A stretch of 64,000 nucleotides of DNA from Streptomyces amritsarensis (GCF_001953875.1 NZ_MQUR01000036.1:1-64000); one strand, 5' to 3'; positions 24,478-33,636 are shown, counted from the stretch's first letter. A program made the numbers and translations. Notes: generated by a model from the sequence alone, not told the origin.

Positions 24478-25437
24478 CTACGGGGCGCCTACGGGTTTGG
24501 CGGTTCTGGCGATGATCGCGGTCTCGGCCGAGGTGACACCGAGCGGGCCGAGCACGTCGGTGGTGAAGGTGTACAGGGATGCCAGGTCGGGGCAGTACAC
24601 GGCGGCGATCAGGTTGGCGGGCCCGGTGGTGGCCGCGACGGCGTGGGTGTGGGGGTGGGCGGCCAGGGTCCGGCCCGCCTCCCGCAGCCGTGCCGGCGGC
24701 AGTTGGAGCCAGAGCGCGGCGTCGATGTCCATGCCGAGCAGGCGGGGGTCGACGACGGCGTGGGTCCGCAGCATTCCGGCGTCGGCCAGGCGGCGCAGCC
24801 GGCGGCGGACGGTGCTTTCCGGGGTGCCGGTGAGCTGGGCCAGGGTGGCGTGCGGTAGCCGGGCGTCGCGGCGCAGGTGTTCGAGGAGGCGGTCGTCGAG
24901 CGCGTCCGTTGCGCATGTCCCGGACCCGGCGTGGGCGGGGGCGAGGGCGCAGACCTGGTCGGGGGTCAGGACGTCGGCCCGCCAGTGCGCCGCGTCGGCG
25001 AAGACGTGAAGAACGCTGTGGGCGGTGGTGGCCGTGATGGCTCCGGTGGCGGGGAGCTGGTGGTGGAGCAGCCTGTCGCGGGTGAGCGGGCTGCCGGTGA
25101 GGACGACGTTGATCTCCTCCCCGCCCAGGACGATGTCGGCGGTGAGCACGTCGGGCCGCCTGGCGAACGATTGCGCGATGGTGTCGACCTTGCCCCGCAG
25201 GACCCGTACACGAAGCACGGTGGAGCCGATCGCCTGTGCCGGATCCGCTGCCCGCACGATGCGCAGCGCTCCGGTGTGCAGGAGTCGGTTCAGGCGGCGG
25301 GCGACGGTGCGCGGCGAGACTTCCAGGACCGCGGCCAGGCGGGAGATCTCCGCGCGGCCGTCGATCTGGAGGGCTCCGACGACGCTGCGGTCCAGTGCGT
25401 CGAGCGTGACGCCGGAATCCGCAGCACGGGTGTTCAT
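24478..25437 (-). CDS. Double AsnC/Lrp-family regulator
   Basis: The 319-residue protein is a head-to-tail duplication of the AsnC/Lrp unit. HTH 1: LDRSVVGALQIDGRAEISRL, AAVLEVSPRTVARRLNRLL. HTH 2: LDDRLLEHLRRDARLPHATL, AQLTGTPESTVRRRLRRLAD. Each is followed by a ligand-binding RAM-like domain (second: YTFTTDVLGPLGVTSAETAI). Usual Lrp proteins are about 150 residues and dimerise; this one carries both halves in one chain. It is divergent from the IMPase-like gene and may control it. Confidence 0.9.
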   Translation of the reverse strand: MNTRAADSGVTLDALDRSVVGALQIDGRAEISRLAAVLEVSPRTVARRLNRLLHTGALRIVRAADPAQAIGSTVLRVRVLRGKVDTIAQSFARRPDVLTADIVLGGEEINVVLTGSPLTRDRLLHHQLPATGAITATTAHSVLHVFADAAHWRADVLTPDQVCALAPAHAGSGTCATDALDDRLLEHLRRDARLPHATLAQLTGTPESTVRRRLRRLADAGMLRTHAVVDPRLLGMDIDAALWLQLPPARLREAGRTLAAHPHTHAVAATTGPANLIAAVYCPDLASLYTFTTDVLGPLGVTSAETAIIARTAKPVGAP

Positions 25438-25578
25438 GGAGTGCAGTATCCGCCATGTCGGCTCGGGGGAGGGCTCTTCGGGTCGCCGCTCACGTAGGTG
25501 TGGTGGCGCCCGGGCCGCCGCAGCCGCGGCCGGTCCGGCTGGGCGCCGTTCGGCGCGTACCGGTGAAGGAGTCACGGC

Positions 25579-26379
25579 ATGAGTGGGTATCAGGAGTTGC
25601 TGCCGCACGTGGTGAAGGCGGTTCGTGAGGTGGGGGCGTTCGTGGCGGCCCGTCACACGGCGTCGGCGGTGGGCGGTCCGGACGTCGACGGGGTGATCGC
25701 GGTGTTCCGGATGGTCGACGCGCCGGCTTCGGAGCTGTTGCGCGAGCGGCTCGCAGCCCTTCGGCCGCAGGCCCGGTGGGCCCCGGACGAGATCGGCACG
25801 GCGGTGGCGGCGACCGGGGAGCAGTGGGTGTGCGACGCCGTCGACGGGGCGGTGCACTTCCTCCAGGGGCTGCCGTACTGGGGTGTGACGGTCACCTTGG
25901 TCGCGGATGGCCGTCCCGTGCTGGCGGTGTTGGACGCACCGCACCTGGGCTTCCTCTACACCGCGGTGGAGGGCCGCGGCGCCCATCTCAACGGCCGCCC
26001 GCTCAAGGCCTCGGGCAAGGACTTGTCGGCGGCGCTGGCGTGCACCAGTCAGCCGCCGTACAACAGGGAGCCGGAGCGGGCGGGCGCCTCGCTGACGGCG
26101 ATGCTGCGACACACGCTCGCCGTCCGCAACCTCGGCCCGACGGCCCTGCAGGTCGCGCAGGTGGGATCCGGGCACGTGGACGTGTTCTGGGAGTACGGCG
26201 AGGACGCGAACAACCTCCTCCCCGGTGCACTGATCGCCCGCGAGGGCGGGGCGCTGGTCACCGACGCCGACGGCCATGCCTGGACGCCTGCTTCGCCCAG
26301 TTTCGTCGCCGCACCGGCGGCGCTGCACGCCGACGTGCTGCGGGTGCTCGCGGCCGTCCCCGCACACGAGGCCGCGTGA
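25579..26379 (+). CDS. Inositol monophosphatase-like protein with altered metal site
   Basis: The 266-residue protein has the FIG/IMPase fold, which dephosphorylates sugar phosphates with Mg2+. Retained ligands: Glu71 and the two Asp of WVCDAVDGAVHF (Asp86, Asp89). However the usual D-P-x-D-G-T is D-A-V-D-G-A, and the later W-D-x-A-A-G motif reads NNLLPG at 211-216, putting Asn212 where the third metal-binding Asp belongs. Activity on inositol phosphate is therefore doubtful. It is divergent from the double AsnC regulator. Confidence 0.8.
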   Translation: MSGYQELLPHVVKAVREVGAFVAARHTASAVGGPDVDGVIAVFRMVDAPASELLRERLAALRPQARWAPDEIGTAVAATGEQWVCDAVDGAVHFLQGLPYWGVTVTLVADGRPVLAVLDAPHLGFLYTAVEGRGAHLNGRPLKASGKDLSAALACTSQPPYNREPERAGASLTAMLRHTLAVRNLGPTALQVAQVGSGHVDVFWEYGEDANNLLPGALIAREGGALVTDADGHAWTPASPSFVAAPAALHADVLRVLAAVPAHEAA

Positions 26380-26427
26380 GCGGCGGCCCCCGCGCTGCGG
26401 CTGCACCGCAACCGGTGAACCCGGCAG

Positions 26428-26468
26428 GCCGCCCTCCGACCGGGATGGTGCACCGGTCGGAGGGCGGC
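26428..26468. terminator. Bidirectional terminator between IMPase-like gene and GH74 gene
   Basis: Perfect 15-bp arms at 26428-26442 and 26454-26468 with an 11-base loop, midway between two convergent genes. Confidence 0.8.
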
Positions 26469-26529
26469 GGTCCGTCAGTGGTCGCGTGTCAGCTCACACG
26501 TCGAAACGTGAGTGCGTCCGCTGTCGGGT

Positions 26530-29154
26530 TCAGGAGGGGTCGCCGTACTGGAGGCCGCGGCCGTTGGTGCCGACGTAGACGCGGCCATAGGTGTCCGGGT
26601 CGCCGGTGATGACGCCGACGCCGCCGATGCTGCCCCACTGGTGGGCGTCGTCGTTGACGCGGAGCCAGGTGGCGCCCTTGTCGGTGGAGCGGAAGACGCC
26701 GGTGACGTCCTTGACGGTGCCGATCAGGTAGAGAGCCTGGTAGGAGGCGCCGGGTGCGGCCTTGCCGAAGCCGAGGGCGGAGGCGGACTTCACCGTGGTG
26801 AGCGCGGTGAAGGTGCGGCCGCCGTCGGTGGAGTGCAGCAGCCCCTTGCCGCCGTCGGCGATCCACAGGTCTCCGGCGATGCCGGGGACGGCCGTGAGCC
26901 GGCCGGCGGGCAGGCCGGTCGCCCGGGCGGTGAAGGTCGCCCCACCGTCGGTGCTGACGTGCAGCGTGCCGCGGAACAGGGAGTAGAACGTTCCGGCCGA
27001 GGAGCGGTCGGCGACGACCACGGCGTCGGCGCCCAGGCCGCTGACCTTCGACCAGCTGGCCCCCTTGTCCGTCGAGCGGTACGGGACCTGGCCGGCCTGG
27101 GTCCAGACGATGGTGGAGCCGTCGGCCGAGAGCGCGACGCGGCCGTCCTGGGCCCCGGCCACCGGCTCGGCCTTGAAGCCGTTCCAGCTGATGCCGCCGT
27201 CGGTGGAGTAGGCGCCGTCCTGCGCGCCGCCGCGGCCGACGCGGACCATCATCGAGGGCATGGACTGGGCGAAGTCGATGTCCGTGCTGTTGGTCATCAC
27301 CGGATTGCCCAGCCGCCCGGCCGGGACCTTGGTCAGGTCGTCGTGGCGGAAACCGCCCTGGTCGCCCATGGCGGTGACGACAGCGGCACCGCCGGGCGGG
27401 GCGATCGCGTCCATCAGCGCGGTCTCCTCAAGGCCCCGCGCCCCCGCGGTCCAGTGGCTGGTGCCGCCACTGTCGGTGGCGTTGGCGTCCTTGCTGCGCC
27501 AGATGCCGTTGCCGGTGCCGTACAGCACGTGCCCGGAGTCGAAGGGGTCGATGGCCAGAGCGGTCATCCAGTGCCCGGTGTGGGTGCCGACGTAGGGGGC
27601 GGCGGAGGCGTTCCGCACCGACTTGTCCGCCAGTGCCTTCCAGGTCGTGCCGCCGTCGGTGGTGCGGTAGATCTCGTCCTCGGGCCACCAGCGGTCGAGG
27701 GTGGTGACCATCACCGTGGACGGCTGGCGCGGGTCGACGGCCAGACCGGAGAACCCGTAGCCGCCCTGGGACGGGGAGACGTTCTTCCACGTTCCGCCGG
27801 CCGGTGCGTACTTCCAGACCGATCCCGCGGTCACGCCGTTGGGCCCGAGGGCGTTGGTGTACGTCAGGTACAGCGAGCCGTCACCGGAGAGCACGCCGTG
27901 CTGCGGCAACTGGCCCGTGGGCTGTCCGGGGACCGCCTGCCAGGTGCTGCCCCCGTCGGTGGAGCGGTACAGGGAGGTGGACTTGTCGGCGACGCCGGCG
28001 TAGACCGTGTTGCTGCCGGCCGGGCCGTACGTCACGAAGGAGATGCCCGCGCCGCTGCTCGCCCCGTCCTTGACGGGGAACGAGGAGACCTGCCGCCATG
28101 TCGCGCCGTGGTCGGTGCTGCGCCACAGGCCGTTCTTGCGGGTGCCGAGCAGCAGGGTGCCGTTGTCCGAGGGGTTGATGGCCAGCCGTTCGCCCGCCCC
28201 GCGGCCGTCCTCGTTGCCGCCCAGCTTGAAGGGGAGATCGGTGCGCTGGAAGGTGCGGCCCCGGTCCGTGGAGCGCAGGATCGCGCCGTTGCCGGCCCAG
28301 TCGTTGGTGTAGGTGCCGGTCGCGAGGTAGAGCCGGTCGGGGTCGACGGGGTCGGTGGCCACCGCGTCGATGCCCAGCAGGTTCCAGTCCTTCTCCCCGA
28401 GCCAGTCGGTCAGCGGGATCCACTGCTCGGCCGCGGCGTCCCAGCGGTAGGCGCCGCCCATGTCGGTACGCGCGTACAGCAGCCCCTTCTCCCGGGGGTT
28501 GAACACCAGGCCGGTGACGTAACCGCCGCCCACCACCTGGGCGTTCTTCCACACGTACGGTCCGGTCCCGGTGGCCGGCGCCTCGGCCGTCTTCACCAGC
28601 TTCCACTGCTGGTTGGTCCTGCCATGGCCGCCGTACTGGATGACCGCCGCACCGTCGGCCGTGGAGGCTCCGGAGACGTCCAGGACCTGGCCGCTCCTGC
28701 GGGAGGTGAGGGTGACGGCGTCGGAACCGCTCACGTCGTCGATCCGCCACTCCTGGGAGGCGGAAGAGCTGTCGGTCTGCTGTTCGGCGGCAGCCGCCTG
28801 CGCGGTCGAATCGCCCGCTATGCCGAGCACTTTGCCGCTGTTGCGGTTCACCAGCTCGTAGTAGCCGTTGCCGGTGGGCCGCAGCCGCCACTGCTGGTTG
28901 GCCGTGTTCTGATCGGTCCACTGCTGGATGCGGGTGCCGTCTGCGGTGGAGAAGGCGTTGACGTCCAGCGCCTTGCCGCTGCGGACCGAGACCAGCTTGT
29001 AGTAGGCCTTGTCGTCGACCGTCGCGGCCTGCGAGTCGTCCTGCACGAACAGGAGGTACGGCACGACGGTGGCGGGCACACCGAGCAGCAGGGCGGTGGC
29101 GGTGCTGCGACGGCGGTGACGTCCGCGGCGCCCGGTGGGGGTGGGGTTGTTCAT
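26530..29154 (-). CDS. Secreted GH74 xyloglucanase with N-terminal ricin-type lectin domain
   Basis: The 874-residue protein has a signal peptide (about 1-44, basic then hydrophobic), a beta-trefoil RICIN/CBM13-like domain (50-190, repeated Q-Q-W: NQQWRLRPTG, NQQWKLV) and a GH74 double seven-bladed propeller (about 200-874). Asp-box repeats (RSTDHGATW, RSTDGGSTW, YRTTDGGTTW) line the blades. The two catalytic Asp of GH74 are expected in ARTDMGGAYRWD and in NSTDIDFAQSMP; both are there. GH74 enzymes cut the xyloglucan backbone. It follows the GH10-GH62 gene by 36 bases in the same operon. Confidence 0.93.
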   Translation of the reverse strand: MNNPTPTGRRGRHRRRSTATALLLGVPATVVPYLLFVQDDSQAATVDDKAYYKLVSVRSGKALDVNAFSTADGTRIQQWTDQNTANQQWRLRPTGNGYYELVNRNSGKVLGIAGDSTAQAAAAEQQTDSSSASQEWRIDDVSGSDAVTLTSRRSGQVLDVSGASTADGAAVIQYGGHGRTNQQWKLVKTAEAPATGTGPYVWKNAQVVGGGYVTGLVFNPREKGLLYARTDMGGAYRWDAAAEQWIPLTDWLGEKDWNLLGIDAVATDPVDPDRLYLATGTYTNDWAGNGAILRSTDRGRTFQRTDLPFKLGGNEDGRGAGERLAINPSDNGTLLLGTRKNGLWRSTDHGATWRQVSSFPVKDGASSGAGISFVTYGPAGSNTVYAGVADKSTSLYRSTDGGSTWQAVPGQPTGQLPQHGVLSGDGSLYLTYTNALGPNGVTAGSVWKYAPAGGTWKNVSPSQGGYGFSGLAVDPRQPSTVMVTTLDRWWPEDEIYRTTDGGTTWKALADKSVRNASAAPYVGTHTGHWMTALAIDPFDSGHVLYGTGNGIWRSKDANATDSGGTSHWTAGARGLEETALMDAIAPPGGAAVVTAMGDQGGFRHDDLTKVPAGRLGNPVMTNSTDIDFAQSMPSMMVRVGRGGAQDGAYSTDGGISWNGFKAEPVAGAQDGRVALSADGSTIVWTQAGQVPYRSTDKGASWSKVSGLGADAVVVADRSSAGTFYSLFRGTLHVSTDGGATFTARATGLPAGRLTAVPGIAGDLWIADGGKGLLHSTDGGRTFTALTTVKSASALGFGKAAPGASYQALYLIGTVKDVTGVFRSTDKGATWLRVNDDAHQWGSIGGVGVITGDPDTYGRVYVGTNGRGLQYGDPS

Positions 29155-29190
29155 GGGTGTTTCTCCTTGTGCAACCGTGGATCGGGCAGG

Positions 29191-31560
29191 TCAGCGCTGC
29201 AGGGTGAGGACGCCCGGCCGGTACGGCAGTTGGTCGTAGGGCCCGCCCGCGGTGGGGGCCTTGCCCTGGTAGAGGAACTGCAGGTTGCAGGGGTCGATGG
29301 TCATGGTCTGGTCGGGGTTGGTGCGGATCAGGTCACCGTGGCTGATGTCGTCGGTCCAGGTGGCACCGCTGTTGGCCTTGCCCGCGAAGGGGTTGCTTTC
29401 GCTGTCGGCCTGCGGGGTCCACGCACCGCTCAGGCTGGAGGCCGTGAACGAGCGGAAGTAGCGCCGCTCGTTCGCACCCCGCGCCTCGACGAGCATGAGG
29501 TACTTGTTCTGGCCCTGGACCTTGTAGACCTGCGGCGCCTCGAAGAGGTTCTTCGCCGTGTCGCTCATGACCGTCGTGTACGAGGAGCCGAAGTTGCCGG
29601 GGAAGTTCCCGATCGGCATGCTCGCCCGGTAGATCTTGCCGTTGTCACCGGCGAAGAACAGGTACATGTTCTTCTCGTCGGCGATCAGGGTCTGGTCGAT
29701 CGGCCCGGTGCCGGATTCGGTACGGGGGATGCTGCCGGTGAACAGCGGCTGCGGCGCGGACCAGCCGTTGGGGTCGGTGGGGTCGCTCGACGTGCGGTAG
29801 CTGAAGGGCGAGGCACCCCACTGGTAGGCCAGCACCCAGATCTTCTTGGGCGCGAAGTAGAACAGGGTGGGCGCCACCGCGTTCTGGCTCATCCGGAGCT
29901 GCCCGGCCGACGCCATGTCCGACCAGTTCGTGAAGGGGCTGAACGCCATCGAGCCGTAGGAGGTTCCCGACGCGCTCGACGCGTAGACCAGGTGCTTGCC
30001 GCCCAGCACCACGTGGGTGAAGTCCTTCACCGCGGCCCATCCGTGCGACGGCTGTGCGAGGGGACCCGTCGAGCTCCACCTGTAGGTCGTCGGGAGATCA
30101 CACGTGCCGCTGCCCGTCCCGGACGAGGCGGTCCAGGTCCACTTCTGGTTGGTGACGGACGCGCAGGCGTACAGCTGGATCGTGGTGCCGTTCGCGGTGG
30201 CGGCGCCGACGGCGTCGAGGCACAACCCGGACTGCACGCCGGTGATCGAGCCGTTGGTGTTGATGTTCCACTGCTGGTTGGCGCCGCCGTTGCAGTCCCA
30301 GACGATCACCGGGGTGCCGTTGGTGGTGCCCTTGCCCTTGGCATCCAGGCACTTGTTGCCGTGCACCTTCAGTTGCTTGGCGGCGGTGTAGGTCCAGCGC
30401 TGGCCCGCCTGTCCGCCGCAGTCCCACAGGTGCGCCCGGGTGCCGTTGGCGGTGGCCGAGCCGGGGATGTCGACACAGCGGCCGGACGCGGCGCCCTTGA
30501 TCTCCCCCGTACCGTCGGTCGGCTTGCCCGGGGTGGTACCGGAGGCGGCATGGAGAGCGCTCACAACGGCCGTGTACGCGGGCTTGGGCTTGCCACCGCT
30601 GTCGAACAACAGCGGGCTTTCGCCGCTGCGCCATGAGTCGCTGTCGCGGACTCCCCACACGGTGATGCCGGTGCACCGGGCCACGGACAGGCAGGCGCTG
30701 ACCGTGTTCGCGTAGTGGGCGGGTGATGCCTGGGCGATGTCCAGCTCGGTGATCTGGACGTCGACGCCGAGGGCGGCGAAGCCGGCCAAGGTGGTCTTGA
30801 AGCTCGCCGGCGGGCCGCCCGCCCCGAAGTGGCTCTGGAGCCCGACGCAGTCGATCGGCACGCCACGGGTCTTGAAGTCCTTGACCATGCGGTAGACGCC
30901 CTGGGTCTTGGCGTCCGACCAGTTCTCGATGTTGTAGTCGTTGTAGCAGAGCTTGGCCGCCGGGTCGGCCGCGCGGGCGGTGCGGAACGCCTCCTCGATG
31001 AAGCCGTCGCCCAGCACCTCCTGGAAGACCGAGCTGCGCAGTCGGCCGCTGCCGCCGTCGGCGAACGCCTCGTTGACCACGTCCCAGGCGTAGATCTTGC
31101 CCTTGTGGTGGGTCATCTGGGTGGTGATGTGATGGTTCATCACACCGCGCAGCGTCTGAGCGTCGCGGATGGAGCCGACCCAGGCGGGGAGCTGCGAGTG
31201 CCAGACCGTGGTGTGGCCGCGCACGCGCTGACCGCGTGCCAGGGCACGGTCGACGATCCGGTCCGCGGGGCCGAAGTTGAACTGGCCGCGGGACGGTTCG
31301 ACGGTGTCCCACTTCATCTCGTTCTCCGGGGTGACCATGTTGAACTCCCGGTCCGCGATCGCGGTGTACGCGGGGTCGCCGAGCCTGCCGGCGGCCACGG
31401 CCGTGCCGAAGTACCTGCCCGAGGGGCCGGCCTCGGTGCCCAGGCCGGCGGCTCCGGCGGAGCCGGGCAGGAGCGTCACGACGCCGGCCACCAGCGCCGT
31501 GGCCGACAGTCCTACCGCCCATGTCCGGCGACCCCGGCGGAGCCGGTGCAGGCCCTTCAT
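29191..31560 (-). CDS. Secreted trimodular GH10 xylanase - CBM13 - GH62 arabinofuranosidase
   Basis: The 789-residue protein has a signal peptide (1-37, cut after SAGA), then GH10 endo-xylanase (about 38-340; acid/base Glu164 in WDVVNEAF, nucleophile Glu272 in ITELDIA). A CBM13 trefoil follows (354-478; three Q-x-W repeats: GQRWTY, NQQWNI, NQKWTW). Last is a full GH62 alpha-L-arabinofuranosidase (488-789; Asp513 in VKDFT, Asp622 in GPIDQT, Glu674 in LFEAPQ). The spacing of these three matches the catalytic triad of characterised Streptomyces GH62 enzymes. One chain could debranch and cut arabinoxylan. The start at 31560 has GAGGAG before it. Confidence 0.94.
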   Translation of the reverse strand: MKGLHRLRRGRRTWAVGLSATALVAGVVTLLPGSAGAAGLGTEAGPSGRYFGTAVAAGRLGDPAYTAIADREFNMVTPENEMKWDTVEPSRGQFNFGPADRIVDRALARGQRVRGHTTVWHSQLPAWVGSIRDAQTLRGVMNHHITTQMTHHKGKIYAWDVVNEAFADGGSGRLRSSVFQEVLGDGFIEEAFRTARAADPAAKLCYNDYNIENWSDAKTQGVYRMVKDFKTRGVPIDCVGLQSHFGAGGPPASFKTTLAGFAALGVDVQITELDIAQASPAHYANTVSACLSVARCTGITVWGVRDSDSWRSGESPLLFDSGGKPKPAYTAVVSALHAASGTTPGKPTDGTGEIKGAASGRCVDIPGSATANGTRAHLWDCGGQAGQRWTYTAAKQLKVHGNKCLDAKGKGTTNGTPVIVWDCNGGANQQWNINTNGSITGVQSGLCLDAVGAATANGTTIQLYACASVTNQKWTWTASSGTGSGTCDLPTTYRWSSTGPLAQPSHGWAAVKDFTHVVLGGKHLVYASSASGTSYGSMAFSPFTNWSDMASAGQLRMSQNAVAPTLFYFAPKKIWVLAYQWGASPFSYRTSSDPTDPNGWSAPQPLFTGSIPRTESGTGPIDQTLIADEKNMYLFFAGDNGKIYRASMPIGNFPGNFGSSYTTVMSDTAKNLFEAPQVYKVQGQNKYLMLVEARGANERRYFRSFTASSLSGAWTPQADSESNPFAGKANSGATWTDDISHGDLIRTNPDQTMTIDPCNLQFLYQGKAPTAGGPYDQLPYRPGVLTLQR

Positions 31561-31962
31561 GATTCTCCTCGGCGGTCCTGCGTACCGGCCGTTCCGGGTT
31601 CGTGGGTGTGTTGCGTCATGTGAGGGGCTTTCTTCAGGGGATACGTCGGTGGGGGAGGTCGAGGCCCTGCCGCGTCGGCACGTCATGACGGCGGCGGGAA
31701 GGACACCCCTGAAGTGGAGGCTTGCGAGCACGCGCTCTCGTAACAGAAAAGTGGCGCCGCCCGCGGGATTGCCCAGTGATGCATCTCGCGGGCGGAAAGT
31801 GTTATGCCGGGCGCCGTGGGAAGGCCGCACCCGCGGCAGAGGGGCGTTGCACTGGTCTGCGGTGAACGCCGGCCGCGGTGGGGCGCCACCGTGGGGAATG
31901 GTGCTGGAGGATCACCGGCCGGGACCGTGCGCGTCGGTGGGGACCGCCCGTGGAGTGGTGCT
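31561..31962. other. 402-base regulatory gap upstream of the xylan-degrading operon
   Basis: No supported gene. It must contain the promoter of the GH10-GH62/GH74 operon and the end of the sigma-factor transcript. A 9-bp dyad CCGCCCGCG (31757-31765) / CGCGGGCGG (31787-31795) is the clearest structure and could be the terminator of the sigma gene. I did not find a CebR-type palindrome TGGGAGCGCTCCCA. Confidence 0.6.
31757..31795 (-). terminator. Inverted repeat downstream of the sigma-factor gene
   Basis: 9-bp perfect arms at 31757-31765 and 31787-31795 with a 21-base loop, 170 bases past the sigma-factor stop. Terminator or operator; the long loop makes either uncertain. Confidence 0.4.
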
Positions 31963-33555
31963 TCAGGCGCCGGGGGTGCGCACGATGAAGGACGCCTGGC
32001 CGGCGAAGGCCCGCGTGCCGTCGGAGCCGTCGAGCCAGATGCCGCCGTCGCGGTGGCGCAGGACCGAACCCGGATAGTTGTGCGCGTGCAGGGTCACGGA
32101 CCCGGCGACCGCCCCGGGACGAGGACAGAAGGTGGCGTCTTCACGGAACAGTGCGCTGCCGTCGTCGGTGCTCAGCCGCAGCCGCAGGTAGTGGTGCCGA
32201 AGATACCGGCCGTCCGCGGCGCGGAAGGTGACGCAGCGCGGGTCGGCCAGCCCCCCGACGACGGTGAAGGTGACCCGCTGTCGTGCCTGCGCGCTGCTGG
32301 ACGCGGCGACGCCGCCGAGCGACGCGAAGTCGCCCGTGTACGTGACGAACAGGCCGGGACTGTCCGCGGACTCCAGCGACTGTGCGCCCAGCGCGACGGT
32401 GCCCGCGACGGCGGACGGGCCGACCGGGGACGGGCTCGCCGGGGGCGGGCTCACCGGGAACGGTCCGGCCGAGGTGGTGGTGCGCGAGGGAAGGGGCGTG
32501 GGAGCGGCGGCCGTGGGAGCGGCGGTGGCGCCGGGCACCCGAGGCGCCGGTTCGGGCCAGGTCGCGTAGGTGACGGTTCCGGCGACGAGCACCGCGCCGG
32601 TCGCGAGGCTCATCAGCGGATGGGCGGTCACCGCCTGGAGTTTGCCGATCAGAGCGCCGTGGAGACCGCCTCCCCCCGTCGCCGTCGCCGTCGCCGTGCC
32701 GACGGCGACGGGGGCCGCGGCCAGCCCGGCGGCGCTCGCGGCCGTACCGGACAGCAAGCCCTTGGCGGCCAGTGCGGCGATCAGTGCGGCCGGGACGGCC
32801 AGCGTCGTGAGGCTGAGGGGCAGCAGTTCGGCCGGTACCCGTTCTGCCGACGTCGCCCCGCAGACCCGGCAGTCACGGGTGTGCCGCGCGATCCGCTTGC
32901 GCCACACCGATGCTTGGCGTCCGTCCCAGCCGACGACGGTCTCGTCCAGCTGGGGACAGCGCGGGTCGGCCTCCAGCGAGGCGACGATCGTCCGGCACAG
33001 TTCCAGCTGTTCGCGCATGCGTTGCAGGCGTACTCCGACGTGCGCGACCGTGAGCCCCATGGCGGCGGCCATGTCCTCCCGGCTGAGCAGGCCGGCGCAT
33101 TCCTGCCACCACAGCGCCAGCAGCATCCGATGGTCCGGGTCGAGCCACCGGCCGGCTTCGACGACCCGACGGCGCTCGTCCGACACATGCAGCCGCAGGA
33201 TCGTCACGTCCACGGGTTCGGCGCCGGCGTCCGGTATCCGGCGTGCCTCGTCGATGCCCGTGGTCCGGTCGGCGAGGGCATGGTGCCGGAGCCAGTGGGT
33301 GTTGATCTGGCGGAGCGTGATCGCCACCAGCCAGGACCGGAAGCTCTCCGGGGCACGCAGGTCGGGCAGGTCACGCACCACACGCAGCAGGGTTTCCTGG
33401 ACGACGTCGTCGACGTCGGCATGTCCGCCCAGCGCCCGCCCGACGATGTTGTACAGCAACGGCAGGTATGCGGCGATGAGTTCCTCGCGCGCCCGCTCGT
33501 CACCGGCCTGCGCCGCGACGACCAGATCCGCGTGGTCTGCGTCCTTGAGCCCCAT
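31963..33555 (-). CDS. ECF sigma factor fused to zinc-finger motif, membrane segments and external AbfB (CBM42) domain
   Basis: The 530-residue protein starts as an ECF sigma factor: sigma2 (about 25-92, DVDDVVQETLLRVVRDL) and sigma4 (about 135-190, HTH LSREDMAAAMGLTVAHVGVR). An HTRDCRVC motif (225-232, H-x3-C-x2-C) follows, as in zinc anti-sigma domains. Then come hydrophobic stretches at 244-290 and 313-332, a Pro/Thr/Ser-rich linker (335-385) and a C-terminal beta-trefoil AbfB domain (388-526: EDATFCPRPG, HNYPGSVLRHRDGG). AbfB binds arabinofuranose side chains. It sits directly upstream of the GH10-GH62 gene. I infer a one-protein arabinoxylan sensor and transcription activator. Start 33555 has AAGG upstream. 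Confidence 0.88.
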   Translation of the reverse strand: MGLKDADHADLVVAAQAGDERAREELIAAYLPLLYNIVGRALGGHADVDDVVQETLLRVVRDLPDLRAPESFRSWLVAITLRQINTHWLRHHALADRTTGIDEARRIPDAGAEPVDVTILRLHVSDERRRVVEAGRWLDPDHRMLLALWWQECAGLLSREDMAAAMGLTVAHVGVRLQRMREQLELCRTIVASLEADPRCPQLDETVVGWDGRQASVWRKRIARHTRDCRVCGATSAERVPAELLPLSLTTLAVPAALIAALAAKGLLSGTAASAAGLAAAPVAVGTATATATGGGGLHGALIGKLQAVTAHPLMSLATGAVLVAGTVTYATWPEPAPRVPGATAAPTAAAPTPLPSRTTTSAGPFPVSPPPASPSPVGPSAVAGTVALGAQSLESADSPGLFVTYTGDFASLGGVAASSSAQARQRVTFTVVGGLADPRCVTFRAADGRYLRHHYLRLRLSTDDGSALFREDATFCPRPGAVAGSVTLHAHNYPGSVLRHRDGGIWLDGSDGTRAFAGQASFIVRTPGA

Positions 33556-33636
33556 TCCCACCTTCTTCAGGGGAGCGATCCGCCGAGTACGGCGGCACAC
33601 CCTAGCCGCGACGAAGGCATACGGCCAAAGCCTGCG

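Noticed and set aside
26512..30636. 1374-codon open frame on the plus strand opposite the GH74 and GH10-GH62 genes
   Set aside because: It is the high-GC antisense shadow of two well-supported secreted enzymes; its translation is Gly/Val/Arg/Ala-rich with no domain.
31561..31962. CebR-type palindrome or consensus ECF promoter controlling the GH10 operon
   Set aside because: No TGGGAGCGCTCCCA-like site, and no -35/-10 pair convincing enough to name.
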